DNA from: JAJEFO01 sp965209045
GTDB taxonomy: Bacteria; Pseudomonadota; Alphaproteobacteria; Rhodobacterales; Rhodobacteraceae
Assembly (NCBI GenBank): GCA_965209045.1
Contig: CBDBPW010000001.1
Span: 1,178,001 to 1,242,000 of the forward strand
Direction: 5' to 3'
Length of the DNA stretch: 64,000 nucleotides
The translations under genes and the position numbers were made by a program. Within the stretch, counting starts at the first letter, position 1; every line of letters begins with the position of its first letter. Shown here piece after piece: positions 35,139 to 44,154 of the stretch. Below the pieces are notes generated by a model. The model saw only the letters and a list, made by a program, of their open reading frames with translations. It was not told where the DNA came from and did no database searches.

Positions 35139-35864
35139 ATGAGCGACGAGACATCTCCGTTCGGCAGGCTCGCAAGGCGCCTGCCGCTGTTGGTCATTCT
35201 GGTGGTTGCAGCAGTAGGCGCATTCACGTTGCGAGATCATCTCGGCTTTCAGGCGCTGGCGGAAAACCGTGAGATGCTGATCGCCTTCCGGGACGCGAAC
35301 TACCTGCTCACGGTACTCGTCTTCGTTTTGGCCTACGTGGTGATCGTCGCGTTCTCGCTTCCGGGCGCCACCATCGCGACGCTGACGGGCGGGTTTCTGT
35401 TTTCCACGTTTCCGGGCGCGCTCTTCAACGTCACCGCGGCCACGATCGGGGCGACGGCGATTTTCCTGGCAGCCCGCATGGGGTTCGGCGAAAGGCTGGA
35501 GCGCAAGCTGGACGCCTCTGAGGGCGCCATCAAGGCGATCAAGGACGGGATCGACAGCAACCAGTGGTCCATGCTCTTCCTGATCCGTCTCGTTCCAGCG
35601 GTCCCGTTCTTCGTGGCGAACCTGCTGCCCTCGTTTCTTGGTGTCCCGCTCCGCCGGTTCGTGATCTCGACCTTCGTCGGAATCATCCCGGGGGCCGTGG
35701 TCTACACGTCGGTTGGTGCGGGGCTGGGCGAGGTCTTTGCCCGTGGCGAAACCCCGAACCTCGGCATCATTTTCGAGCCGCAGATCCTGTTGCCAATTCT
35801 CGGTCTCTGTGCGCTTGCGGCGCTGCCGATCGTGATCAAGGCCATACGCGGAAGGGCGTTCTGA
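35139..35864 (+). CDS. TVP38/TMEM64 family (VTT domain) membrane protein
   Basis: A 241-residue inner membrane protein. I start at the ATG giving MSDETSPFGRLARRLPLLVI because an AAAGGGA site precedes it; ATG at 35121 is also possible. Five or six hydrophobic segments are visible (LPLLVILVVAAVGAFTL, YLLTVLVFVLAYVVIVAFSL, the signature LPGATIATLTGGFLFSTFPG, and FLIRLVPAVPFFVANLLPSF). VTT proteins are linked to membrane homeostasis or lipid scrambling. The next gene, a flavin disulfide reductase, starts two bases later. Confidence 0.88.
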   Translation: MSDETSPFGRLARRLPLLVILVVAAVGAFTLRDHLGFQALAENREMLIAFRDANYLLTVLVFVLAYVVIVAFSLPGATIATLTGGFLFSTFPGALFNVTAATIGATAIFLAARMGFGERLERKLDASEGAIKAIKDGIDSNQWSMLFLIRLVPAVPFFVANLLPSFLGVPLRRFVISTFVGIIPGAVVYTSVGAGLGEVFARGETPNLGIIFEPQILLPILGLCALAALPIVIKAIRGRAF

Positions 35865-35865
35865 G

Positions 35866-37281
35866 ATGGAACGGATCAAAACGGACATACTCGTCATAGG
35901 CGCCGGTTCCGGCGGGCTTTCAGTTGCTGCCGGAGCCAGCCAGATGGGTGCAAGGGTCGTTCTTCTCGAAGGCCACAAGATGGGCGGCGACTGCCTGAAT
36001 TTCGGATGCGTGCCGTCGAAAGCCCTGATCGCCGCCGCCAAGCAGGCGCACTCCATGAATGCGGGAGAACCGTTCGGCGTGACGCCGGTCGCGCCGGAGG
36101 TGAACTACGCTGCCGCCAAGGATCACGTGCACAAGGTCATCGAGACGATTGCCCCGGTAGACAGCCAGGAGCGGTTCGAGGGATTCGGCGTCCATGTGAT
36201 CAGGGAGTACGGGCGGTTCATTTCGCCGAACGAAGTGCAGGCCGGAGATCAAGTGATAAGGGCCCGTCGGATCGTGATCGCGACAGGTTCGTCGCCGCTC
36301 GTTCCGCCGATCCCCGGAATGGACAAGGTCGATTTCTACACGAACGAGAACATCTTCGATCTTCGCGAACGCCCTGAGCACCTGCTGGTGATCGGAGGCG
36401 GGCCGATCGGAATGGAGATGGCGCAGGCGCATGTGCGTCTTGGCTCGAAAGTGACCGTGATCGAGGGCTTGAAGGCGCTGGGCCGCGACGATCCCGAGGC
36501 GGCGAAAGTCGTGCTGGACAAGATGCGCGCCGAGGGCATCGAGGTCGTCGAGGATGCCCTGGCTGAGGAAGTCGGCGAGAGCGGCGGCCAGATTGCGGTC
36601 AAGACCTCACAGGGGAGTTTCACGGGATCCCACCTGCTCATGGCCGTGGGTCGCAAGGTGAACATCGAGAAGCTCGATCTTGACAAGGGCAATGTCGCGC
36701 ATGACCGGGCCGTGAAAGTCAATGCGAGCCTTCGGTCGATTTCGAACCGCAGGGTCTACGTCATAGGCGATGCTGCGGGCGGTCTCCAGTTCACCCATGT
36801 AGCCGGATACCATGCGGGTGTCATCATCCGCTCCATGCTCTTTGGCCTGCCGTCCAAGGCGAAGACGTCCCATGTCCCTTGGGTGACCTACACCGACCCG
36901 GAACTCGCGCAGGTAGGACCGACCGAGGCCGAGGCCCGCAAGACACATGGTCCTGCTCTTGGCGTAGCCCGCTTCGACTATCACGAGAACGATCGCGCAA
37001 TTGCTGCGCGCAAGACCTCCGGGTTCGTCAAGGTCATGGTGGTCAAGGGGAGGCCGATCGGCGCGACAATCGTGGGCGAAGCGGCCGGAGAGCTTGTAGG
37101 CGTATGGGCGCTCGCGATCGCGAATGGCCTCAAGATGAGTGGCGTGGCCGCAATGGTCGCGCCCTACCCGACGCTGGGCGAGATCAACAAGCGGGCCGCT
37201 GGAGCCTATTTCTCTCCCAAGCTCTTTGAAAGCGAGACCGTCAAGCGGGTCGTCGGGATTGTTCAGCGTCTTGTCCCGTAG
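35866..37281 (+). CDS. FAD-dependent pyridine nucleotide-disulfide oxidoreductase (mercuric reductase/Lpd-like)
   Basis: A 471-residue flavoprotein with the FAD motif VIGAGSGGLSVAAGASQMGA (8-27), the redox pair GGDCLNFGCVPSKALI (43-58), the NAD(P) motif LLVIGGGPIGMEMAQ, and the second FAD motif RRVYVIGDAAGG. The C-terminal active-site base segment reads MVAPYPTLGEI, lacking the usual histidine-glutamate pair of lipoamide dehydrogenase. It is therefore more like the mercuric-reductase-like proteins often found beside TVP38 genes. No metal-binding N-terminal domain is seen. The substrate is unknown. Confidence 0.88.
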   Translation: MERIKTDILVIGAGSGGLSVAAGASQMGARVVLLEGHKMGGDCLNFGCVPSKALIAAAKQAHSMNAGEPFGVTPVAPEVNYAAAKDHVHKVIETIAPVDSQERFEGFGVHVIREYGRFISPNEVQAGDQVIRARRIVIATGSSPLVPPIPGMDKVDFYTNENIFDLRERPEHLLVIGGGPIGMEMAQAHVRLGSKVTVIEGLKALGRDDPEAAKVVLDKMRAEGIEVVEDALAEEVGESGGQIAVKTSQGSFTGSHLLMAVGRKVNIEKLDLDKGNVAHDRAVKVNASLRSISNRRVYVIGDAAGGLQFTHVAGYHAGVIIRSMLFGLPSKAKTSHVPWVTYTDPELAQVGPTEAEARKTHGPALGVARFDYHENDRAIAARKTSGFVKVMVVKGRPIGATIVGEAAGELVGVWALAIANGLKMSGVAAMVAPYPTLGEINKRAAGAYFSPKLFESETVKRVVGIVQRLVP

Positions 37282-37290
37282 CGCTGGAAG

Positions 37291-38700
37291 ATGGCGATGT
37301 TCCTGCACACACTTTCCGGCAGATTCCTTGTCCTGACGGTCCTGTTCGTGATGCTGGCCGAAGTGCTGATCTTCGTGCCGTCGGTTGCACGCTTCCGTCT
37401 GGACTACATGTCGGACCGCTTGGAGCGGGCACAAATCGCTTCGCTTGCCCGACTTGCGGCAGACGCCATCGAGTTCGAACTCGAACGCGAGCTTCTGGAA
37501 AATGCAGGCGTCTTCAATGTCGTGCTGCGCCGCGACGAAGTGCGTGAACTGGTACTGTCATCGGACATGCCCAGCCCGGTGGCCTCGACATTTGACATCC
37601 GCCAGCCGGCACCGGGTGCGTTGATCCGCGATGCATTGGCGAGGTTGCTGAAGCCCGGACCTGAAGTCGTGCGCGTCATCGGGCATCCGGTGCAGGATGC
37701 AGGTCTCCTGATCGAGGTCACCATGCCGACCGGGCCGCTCCGGGAAGCGATGCTGGACTACGGCTTGCGAATCCTGATTCTCTCGGCGGTCATCTCGGCC
37801 GTGACGGCGACGCTTCTGTTCTTCGCGGTTCGCCAGTTGATGGTGAAGCCCATGCGGGGCGTGGTTTCCGCCATGCAGTCCTATGCCGAGGCGCCGGAGG
37901 ACGCGCGGCGAATCATTGAACCGTCCTCCCGCACGGGCGAAATCGGCGAAGCCGAGGCGGCGCTGAAGTCAATGCAGACCGAACTGACCTCCATGCTGCG
38001 GCACAAGGAGCGCCTGGCCTCGCTTGGGAGCGCGGTTGCCAAGGTGAGCCATGACCTGAGAAACATCCTGACTTCGGCGCAGCTCTTCGCGGACCGGATA
38101 GAGGCTTCCGACGATCCGGTTGTTGCCCGGATGGTGCCCAAGCTGATGAGCTCGATCAGCCGCGCCGTGCATCTTTGTGAACGCACATTGGCGTTTGGCA
38201 AGGCCGAAGAGCCTTCGCCGGCCCTCATGCTGATCAACCTTTCCGCCATTGTGGAGGATGTCCTCGATGCCGAACAACTTGCCGCCGAGGCGGAAAGTGT
38301 CGCGTTCAAGACCGAAATACCGCCTGGAATGACCCTGCGCGCGGATGCCGAACAGCTCTATCGCGTTCTGTCCAATCTCGTCCGCAACGCCAGGCAGGCA
38401 ATCGAGGTGACCAAGAGCGACGGAGAAGTCCGCATTTCGGCGACCGAGGATGACACGTGCTGGCGGATTGAGGTCAGCGACACCGGGCCGGGTCTGCCGT
38501 CACGTGCCAAGGAACATCTCTTCACGCCGTTTCAGGGGGGTGTCTCGAAGGGTGGAGCGGGGCTGGGTCTTGCAATTTCCGCCGAGCTCGTTCGCGGTCA
38601 CGGTGGCCAACTGTCGCTTGGGGAAACCGGATCCGAAGGCACGACCTTCGTCGTTACGTTGCCCAAGGCCGTGATCGACGTCGATCAGGCCGTTACGTAG
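37291..38700 (+). CDS. membrane-bound sensor histidine kinase
   Basis: A 469-residue kinase. Two TM helices (LVLTVLFVMLAEVLIFVPSV near residue 13 and ILILSAVISAVTATLLFFAV near 160) flank a periplasmic sensor domain. A HAMP-like region is followed by the phospho-acceptor helix VAKVSHDLRNILTSAQLFAD, then N-box LSNLVRNARQAIEV, G1 SDTGPGLPS and G2 GGAGLGLAIS. No response regulator lies next to it. It starts nine bases past the flavoprotein gene, so the three genes likely form one unit. Confidence 0.9.
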   Translation: MAMFLHTLSGRFLVLTVLFVMLAEVLIFVPSVARFRLDYMSDRLERAQIASLARLAADAIEFELERELLENAGVFNVVLRRDEVRELVLSSDMPSPVASTFDIRQPAPGALIRDALARLLKPGPEVVRVIGHPVQDAGLLIEVTMPTGPLREAMLDYGLRILILSAVISAVTATLLFFAVRQLMVKPMRGVVSAMQSYAEAPEDARRIIEPSSRTGEIGEAEAALKSMQTELTSMLRHKERLASLGSAVAKVSHDLRNILTSAQLFADRIEASDDPVVARMVPKLMSSISRAVHLCERTLAFGKAEEPSPALMLINLSAIVEDVLDAEQLAAEAESVAFKTEIPPGMTLRADAEQLYRVLSNLVRNARQAIEVTKSDGEVRISATEDDTCWRIEVSDTGPGLPSRAKEHLFTPFQGGVSKGGAGLGLAISAELVRGHGGQLSLGETGSEGTTFVVTLPKAVIDVDQAVT

Positions 38701-38870
38701 CGCGACCCCGTCGCGTTTCTCTCGCCCCCGAATGAGATGGCGGATTCTCCAGGGTGCCTGCAGCTTCGGGCGCCTTGCGGGCATCCCCGGCATCGCTGGG
38801 TCGCCGTGCAAACGAAGCCAGGGCCAGCCTTGCAATGGCCTCGGCTGACCGCTACCTCAAGCCTGCTCGC

Positions 38871-38947
38871 GCGCTGGTAGCTCAGATGGATAGAGCACTT
38901 GACTTCGAATCAAGTGGTCGGGGGTTCGAGTCCTCCCCAGCGCGCCA
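38871..38947 (+). tRNA. tRNA-Arg (anticodon TCG)
   Basis: A 77-base tRNA with acceptor stem GCGCTGG/CCAGCGC, D-arm GCTC...GAGC, anticodon stem CTTGA/TCAAG with loop CTTCGAA (anticodon TCG, codon CGA), T-arm GGGGGTTCGAGTCCTCC and an encoded CCA end. It lies 151 bases upstream of a near copy with anticodon ACG. The cloverleaf is complete. The stretch between the sensor kinase and this gene holds nothing else recognisable. Confidence 0.95.
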
Positions 38948-39098
38948 TTCCGGCCTTGTCTTGGCAGGCCCGGCGTGCCCTGAACTGCACGGCGGTGGCG
39001 GAGCGCCGCGCTGCACCTGCGGAGTCCGCGGGCAAGGCGAGCGCGCGCAAAATCCGCCTTGCAAAGGGTTTTGCTGACAGATACATGCTGTCACTCGT

Positions 39099-39175
39099 GC
39101 GCTGGTAGCTCAGCTGGATAGAGTGCTTGACTACGAATCAAGAGGTCGGGGGTTCGAATCCTCCCCAGCGCGCCA
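39099..39175 (+). tRNA. tRNA-Arg (anticodon ACG)
   Basis: A 77-base tRNA with the same acceptor stem as the upstream copy, anticodon loop CTACGAA (anticodon ACG, normally edited to inosine by TadA) and encoded CCA. It differs from the TCG copy at only a few positions, in the D-loop, anticodon-proximal pairs and variable region, so the pair is a tandem duplication with an anticodon shift. This is the main tRNA for CGU/CGC codons. Confidence 0.96.
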
Positions 39176-39455
39176 CGTTTCAGCCTGATTGAGGTCGCAT
39201 GGAGTGATCTCGCGCGTGGCCGCGAGGAAGTTGCCCGCTCCCAAGCGCAGCGGATTGGAAGGGAGCGATCCGAGGGGAGACCAGGACAAGATCGCCGAAG
39301 GCGTCCGAGATCGCTGAACTCAAGGGAGGGCGAGGCCACCGGCCTTGGCGTCCACGACCCTGAAGGCAAGGAATCAATGCGCGATCGGTGCCGTTAGACA
39401 GAGTTGCGTCCGCCTGCGAACTTCCTAGGTTGGGGCGATCAAGCTGGAGCGGCCA

Positions 39456-41369
39456 ATGGCGGAAACCCGAAGGCGCAAACTCGGCACATGCTATTACCCT
39501 GAGCACTGGCCGGAAGAGATCTGGGCCGATGACGCCCGTCGCATGGCGGAAGCCGGACTTTCCTTGGTGAGGATCGGGGAGTTTGCATGGTCGAGGCTGG
39601 AACCCCAACCCGGAAAGCTGGAATTCGAATGGCTTGACCGCGCCATCGAGACGCTGGGGCAAGCCGGCCTCAAGGTCGTCCTCGGAACGCCCACGGCGAC
39701 GCCGCCGCGTTGGATGCTCACCCGTCACCCCGACATGGTCGCGCTGGACGAAAGAGGCCAGCCGCGCGGCTTTGGATCGCGGCGGCACTACTGCTTTTCG
39801 CATGAGGGCTACCTTGAGGATTGCCGGCGCATCGTGACGCTGCTTGCCCGGCGCTACGGCAAGAACCCCCACGTAGCCGCCTGGCAGACCGACAACGAAT
39901 ACGGATGCCACGAAACAGCAGTAAGCTATTCGGACGCGGCAAAGAGTGGATTCCAGGCGTGGTGCGCCCAGCGATACCAGTCCACGGACGCGCTGAATTG
40001 CGCTTGGGGCAACGTCTTCTGGTCAATGGAATACACTGAATTCGACGAAATCGGGCTTCCGAACCTCACCGTCACGACGCCGAATCCGTCCCACGTACTC
40101 GCGTTTCGCCGCTACTGTTCCGATCAGGTCGTGCGCTTCAACCGCGCGCAGGCGGACATCCTGCGTCGCTACACGAACGCGCCGCTGGTCCACAACTACA
40201 TGTGCCGAGTCCTGTCCTTCGACCATTTCGACGTTGCTGCCGACCTCGACATTGCATCCTGGGACAGCTATCCGCTCGGTTACCTTCTCGATCGCCTCGA
40301 TGCGGACGAGGCCGAGCAGAAGCACTTCCTTCGCCAAGGCCATCCCGATGCCCAGGCATTCCATCATGATCTGTACAGGTCCGTCGGGCGGGGCCGTTTC
40401 TGGATCATGGAACAGCAGCCTGGGCCAGTGAACTGGGCCGAATGGAACGTCGCGCCGCTTGACGGGATGCCGCGTCTCTGGGCTTGGGAGGCCTTTGCGC
40501 ACGGGGCCGAGGCGGTCTGCTTCTTCCGGTGGCGGCAGGCGCATTTCGCGCAGGAGCAGATGCATGCCGGCCTTCTGAAGCCGGATGGCGCGGATGCTCC
40601 CGCGATTCTCGAGGCCCGGCAACTGGCGAAGGAAGTTGCCGAGATGCCCGATGCGGGAACGGCCAGGGCTAGGGTGGCGATAGTGTTTGACTATTCGTCC
40701 TCTTGGGCGTGGGAGGCGCTCCCCCAAGGTGCGGATTTCACGTATTTCGGACTGGTGTTCGACACCTACAAGGCGCTCCGACGAGCAGGGCTTTCCATCG
40801 ATTTCCTGCCGGCCGGCACCAGGTCTCTCGACGATCATGACGTGGTGTTCATCCCAGGCCTTCTGGCCCTGTCCGACAATCTAAGGACGGCGCTCGAAGC
40901 CTACTCCGGCACGGCGATCATTGGCCCCCGCACGAACAGCAAGACGGGCGAGCTCGTGATTCCGGATCCGTCGCCGCCCAACCTGCCGGGACTTGACGCC
41001 ACGGTCTCTCGTGTCGAAAGCCTGCCTCCGTTCGCCCGCGTGCCGCTCGGGGGCGGGGGGAACTTCCATCGCTGGTTCGAACATCTGGAAGGCGACGCCG
41101 TCGTCACGACGGCCACTGCCGATGGCCGACCAGCCGTCATGTCCCACGGCAAGATTCATTACGTGGCGGGCTGGCCGGACCAGACAGCTTTTGATCATCT
41201 TGTTGGCAACGCCTGTGCCGCCGAAGGGATTGACGCCAGGACACTGCCCGACGGTCTTCGGGTCCGTGACACCGCGACGCATCGATTCGTCTTCAATTAC
41301 GCGCCGGAATCCATGGAATTCGAAGGCACGACGCTTCCGCCGGCTGGCGTGCACTGGCAGCCGATCTGA
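39456..41369 (+). CDS. GH42-family beta-galactosidase
   Basis: A 637-residue glycoside hydrolase. The TIM-barrel start is KLGTCYYPEHWPEEIWADDA, the acid/base glutamate lies in WQTDNEYGCHETA (about 144-156) and the nucleophile in RFWIMEQQPGPVNW (about 314-327). These are followed by the trimerisation domain (ARVAIVFDYSSSWAWEALPQ) and a small C-terminal beta domain. No signal peptide is seen, so it should act in the cytosol on imported galactosides. No transporter or regulator gene adjoins it. It is isolated downstream of the tRNA-Arg pair, which may have served as an insertion point. Confidence 0.92.
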   Translation: MAETRRRKLGTCYYPEHWPEEIWADDARRMAEAGLSLVRIGEFAWSRLEPQPGKLEFEWLDRAIETLGQAGLKVVLGTPTATPPRWMLTRHPDMVALDERGQPRGFGSRRHYCFSHEGYLEDCRRIVTLLARRYGKNPHVAAWQTDNEYGCHETAVSYSDAAKSGFQAWCAQRYQSTDALNCAWGNVFWSMEYTEFDEIGLPNLTVTTPNPSHVLAFRRYCSDQVVRFNRAQADILRRYTNAPLVHNYMCRVLSFDHFDVAADLDIASWDSYPLGYLLDRLDADEAEQKHFLRQGHPDAQAFHHDLYRSVGRGRFWIMEQQPGPVNWAEWNVAPLDGMPRLWAWEAFAHGAEAVCFFRWRQAHFAQEQMHAGLLKPDGADAPAILEARQLAKEVAEMPDAGTARARVAIVFDYSSSWAWEALPQGADFTYFGLVFDTYKALRRAGLSIDFLPAGTRSLDDHDVVFIPGLLALSDNLRTALEAYSGTAIIGPRTNSKTGELVIPDPSPPNLPGLDATVSRVESLPPFARVPLGGGGNFHRWFEHLEGDAVVTTATADGRPAVMSHGKIHYVAGWPDQTAFDHLVGNACAAEGIDARTLPDGLRVRDTATHRFVFNYAPESMEFEGTTLPPAGVHWQPI

Positions 41370-41784
41370 GTGCTCACGCAAGGCGGCGTTGAAGGGACGC
41401 GCCTGGCACAGATCTTTCGTGTCGCGTCCTCGTATGTCCTGCATGACGAATCTGGAATGCACGGATGCCAAGGATTCCGGAACCGGCCAAGTTTCCGGGC
41501 CTGGCTGGGGACATGCAACCTGAAGGCCGGAGCAGGGCGTCCGGCCAGGGACGAGCTCCGGCGGATCGACGACCGGAATGATCGCCCGCCCATGACCCCC
41601 GGCGTCGCCCGCAACATCCAGTTCCGGCAGGTTGCCGGGTCAAGGACATAAACCGCATTTCGCGGGAAATCCCGGACCAACGCGGCGCGAGCGCCGTGTC
41701 TGGACGCTGTGGCATCTTCGAGTGCCATTGAGTCGTTCCGGCTGGCCTGACATTGAGGAACGGCACATTGTCCAGGAGCAGATC
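41370..41784. other. 415 bases between the GH42 and LOG genes with no clear gene
   Basis: Open frames exist on both strands but give arginine- and proline-rich, low-complexity products without start signals or family features. The last 30 bases contain the CAGGAG site of the LOG gene. No repeat, RNA or terminator with a T-tract was found. Confidence 0.5.
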
Positions 41785-42609
41785 ATGACCAACGACGGAT
41801 CCCGCCCTTTCCCCCACGCGCATCAGGACATCGAAACCGCCCGGGACGTTCCGGACACGCCACAGACACTGTCGCCCGCATACCGGCTTGCATTCGCGGA
41901 TTCCGACTTTCTCTGTCGTGACGAACTCAGGCCGGTTCGTCTCCAGCTCGAGCTTCTCAAGCCCGAGCTGCTGATGGAGGAATACGGCGTCAATTCCACC
42001 GTTGTCCTCTTCGGCGGGGCGCGCATCCCGAGCCCGGAGCAAAGGCACTCGGCCGGCTCCGAGACCCTCGCGGAGCTCAGCCGGTACTACGAGGAAGCCC
42101 GGGAGTTCGCCCGCATCATCACTGAACGGTCGGTCGCAGGTTCAAGCGACGACAAGAGGCAAGTGATCGTTACGGGCGGCGGCCCGGGAGTGATGGAGGC
42201 CGGAAATCGGGGAGCAGCCGAGGCAGGCGGGGCGTCGATCGGGCTCAATATCGTGCTGCCGCACGAGCAGATGCCCAACGAGTACATCACGCCCGAGCTG
42301 AACTTCAACTTTCACTACTTCGCCATACGAAAGATGCACTTCCTGATGCGTGCGGCTGCCATCGCGGTCTTCCCCGGCGGGTTCGGGACCTTGGACGAGC
42401 TTTTCGAGACGTTGACGCTCATTCAGACGGGACGCATGCGACCGGTGCCGTTCATCCTCTTCGGAAGCGACTTCTGGAAGCGGATCGTCAACTGGGAAGC
42501 TCTCGCGGAGGCTGGCACGATTTCCCCGGACGATCTCGAGATCTTTCGCTTTGTCGAGACGGCCGAGGAGGCGGTAGCGGTCATGGATGGCTGGCCATTG
42601 ACCAGTTAG
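41785..42609 (+). CDS. LOG-family protein (nucleoside monophosphate phosphoribohydrolase type)
   Basis: A 274-residue Rossmann-fold protein of the TIGR00730/LOG superfamily. I start at the ATG giving MTNDGSRPFPHAHQDIETAR, with CAGGAG upstream. GGGPGVMEAGNRGAAEAGG and the hallmark PGGFGTLDELFETLTLIQTG carry the conserved glycine-rich and PGGxGTxxE motifs. LOG enzymes release ribose 5-phosphate from nucleotides, including cytokinin precursors; other members are lysine-decarboxylase-annotated by error. The N-terminal 75 residues are extra compared with short LOG proteins. Confidence 0.88.
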   Translation: MTNDGSRPFPHAHQDIETARDVPDTPQTLSPAYRLAFADSDFLCRDELRPVRLQLELLKPELLMEEYGVNSTVVLFGGARIPSPEQRHSAGSETLAELSRYYEEAREFARIITERSVAGSSDDKRQVIVTGGGPGVMEAGNRGAAEAGGASIGLNIVLPHEQMPNEYITPELNFNFHYFAIRKMHFLMRAAAIAVFPGGFGTLDELFETLTLIQTGRMRPVPFILFGSDFWKRIVNWEALAEAGTISPDDLEIFRFVETAEEAVAVMDGWPLTS

Positions 42610-42775
42610 CGCCGTATGCGGCCCGACTGTCCCGCGGCATTGCGACGCCAAGACGGGAGTTTCGAGGCACGCTTGCGCACGGGACTGCAACGGCAGGCTT
42701 GACGTTGAGGGGTTGCGCGCTGCCCGTCCCGGACTTTCCTTCGGTCAAGCGCGTGCAGGCGCAATGCGCCGCATG

Positions 42776-43966
42776 CTATGCAAGCCCGGCTTGTGCGAGA
42801 ATTTCCGCCCGGCTCTTCCGGGCCCGTTCGGTATCCGACTTGAGCTGGCCGCAGGCCGCCATGATGTCTTCGCCGCGCGGCGTGCGCACCGGCGAGGCAT
42901 AGCCCGCCTTGTGGACGATGTCGGCAAAGGCCTTGATCCGGGATTGGTCGGAGCGTTCATACGGAGCGCCCGGCCATGCGTTGAACGGTATCAGGTTGAC
43001 CTTCGCGGGAATGCCCCGGATCAGCTTGACGAGCCTCCGCGCATCGTCGTCGCTGTCGTTGACGCCCTTCAGCATCACGTATTCGAAGGTGATCCTTTCC
43101 GAATTCGAGAGCTTCGGATAGGCCCTGAGCGCGTCCAGGAGCTCGACGATGTTCCAGCGCCGGTTAATGGGCACGAGCTGGTTGCGCACCTCGTCCGTCG
43201 TCGCATGAAAGCTGACCGCCAGCATGCAGCCGATCTCCGTCGCGGTTCGCGCGATTTCAGGCACGACCCCGCTTGTCGACAAGGTGATCCGCCGTCGCGA
43301 CAGGGCGATGCCTTCGCCATCCATCACGATCTTCATTGCGTCGCGGACGGCGTCAAAATTGTAAAGCGGTTCGCCCATGCCCATCAGGACGACGTTTGAC
43401 AGAAGCCTCGGACCTGTCTCCCCCGACCCGATTCCCGGTTCCGGCCATTCGCCGAGGTCATCGCGTGCCAGCATGACCTGGCCCACGATCTCGTCCGGGG
43501 TCAGGTTTCTCACAAGTTTCTGCGTGCCGGTGTGGCAGAAGGAACAGGTCAGCGTGCAGCCGACCTGCGAAGATATGCAAAGCGTGCCCCGGTCCTCTTC
43601 CGGAATGTAGACCGTTTCGACCTCGTGCCCTCCGGCAATCCTGATCAGCAGCTTGCGCGTGCCGTCGGAGCTGACCTGTCGGCGGATGACCTTCGGCAAG
43701 GAGACCACGAATCGCTCTTGCAGCATGGCGCGGTATGCCTTCGAGAGATTGGTCATTGCCGTGAAGTCGCGCACGCCCCAGTGATACATCCATTGCCAGA
43801 TCTGGCGGGACCGCATTCTTGCCTGCCTTTCTGGCGTCCCTGCCTGGACAAGCGTCTTGGATAACTTGTCCCATGTCAGCCCAACCAGATTGATCCGCCC
43901 GTCGCCCAAAGAATCCTTGCGCGGGACGGTCAGGACGTCAGGCGTTATCGGTGCGTGCACGGCCAT
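42776..43966 (-). CDS. rlmN: dual-specificity RNA methyltransferase RlmN
   Basis: A 396-residue radical SAM enzyme methylating C2 of A2503 in 23S rRNA and A37 in some tRNAs. The cluster motif is GCTLTCSFCHTGTQ (CxxxCxxC), PRLLSNVVLMGMGEPLYNFD is the SAM-binding region, and the C-terminal cysteine of the methyl-transfer pair lies in EDIMAACGQLKSD. I chose the ATG giving MAVHAPITPDVLTVPRK, which matches the family start; an ATG seven codons earlier is possible. It is downstream of the IalB-like gene on the same strand. Confidence 0.94.
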   Translation of the reverse strand: MAVHAPITPDVLTVPRKDSLGDGRINLVGLTWDKLSKTLVQAGTPERQARMRSRQIWQWMYHWGVRDFTAMTNLSKAYRAMLQERFVVSLPKVIRRQVSSDGTRKLLIRIAGGHEVETVYIPEEDRGTLCISSQVGCTLTCSFCHTGTQKLVRNLTPDEIVGQVMLARDDLGEWPEPGIGSGETGPRLLSNVVLMGMGEPLYNFDAVRDAMKIVMDGEGIALSRRRITLSTSGVVPEIARTATEIGCMLAVSFHATTDEVRNQLVPINRRWNIVELLDALRAYPKLSNSERITFEYVMLKGVNDSDDDARRLVKLIRGIPAKVNLIPFNAWPGAPYERSDQSRIKAFADIVHKAGYASPVRTPRGEDIMAACGQLKSDTERARKSRAEILAQAGLA

Positions 43967-44154
43967 GAATTGCGATCCAAAGGTCAAGGTGCGGATATAG
44001 GCGATCCGGGTTCAATTGCCAAAGTCCTCCCCAAGTAGCGAGAACCCTTGGCTCTGGCCAAACCCGCCAATCCAGACCGAGGGGCGGATTCGAGGATCGG
44101 GGCAGATTGACGCGACGGACAGGTTGTGCTGCCGTCAGTTGCGGACGTGCCGTG

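Noticed and set aside
42466..42775. CRISPR array or other regular repeats anywhere in the window
   Set aside because: No regularly spaced repeats were found in any intergenic region, and no cas genes are present.
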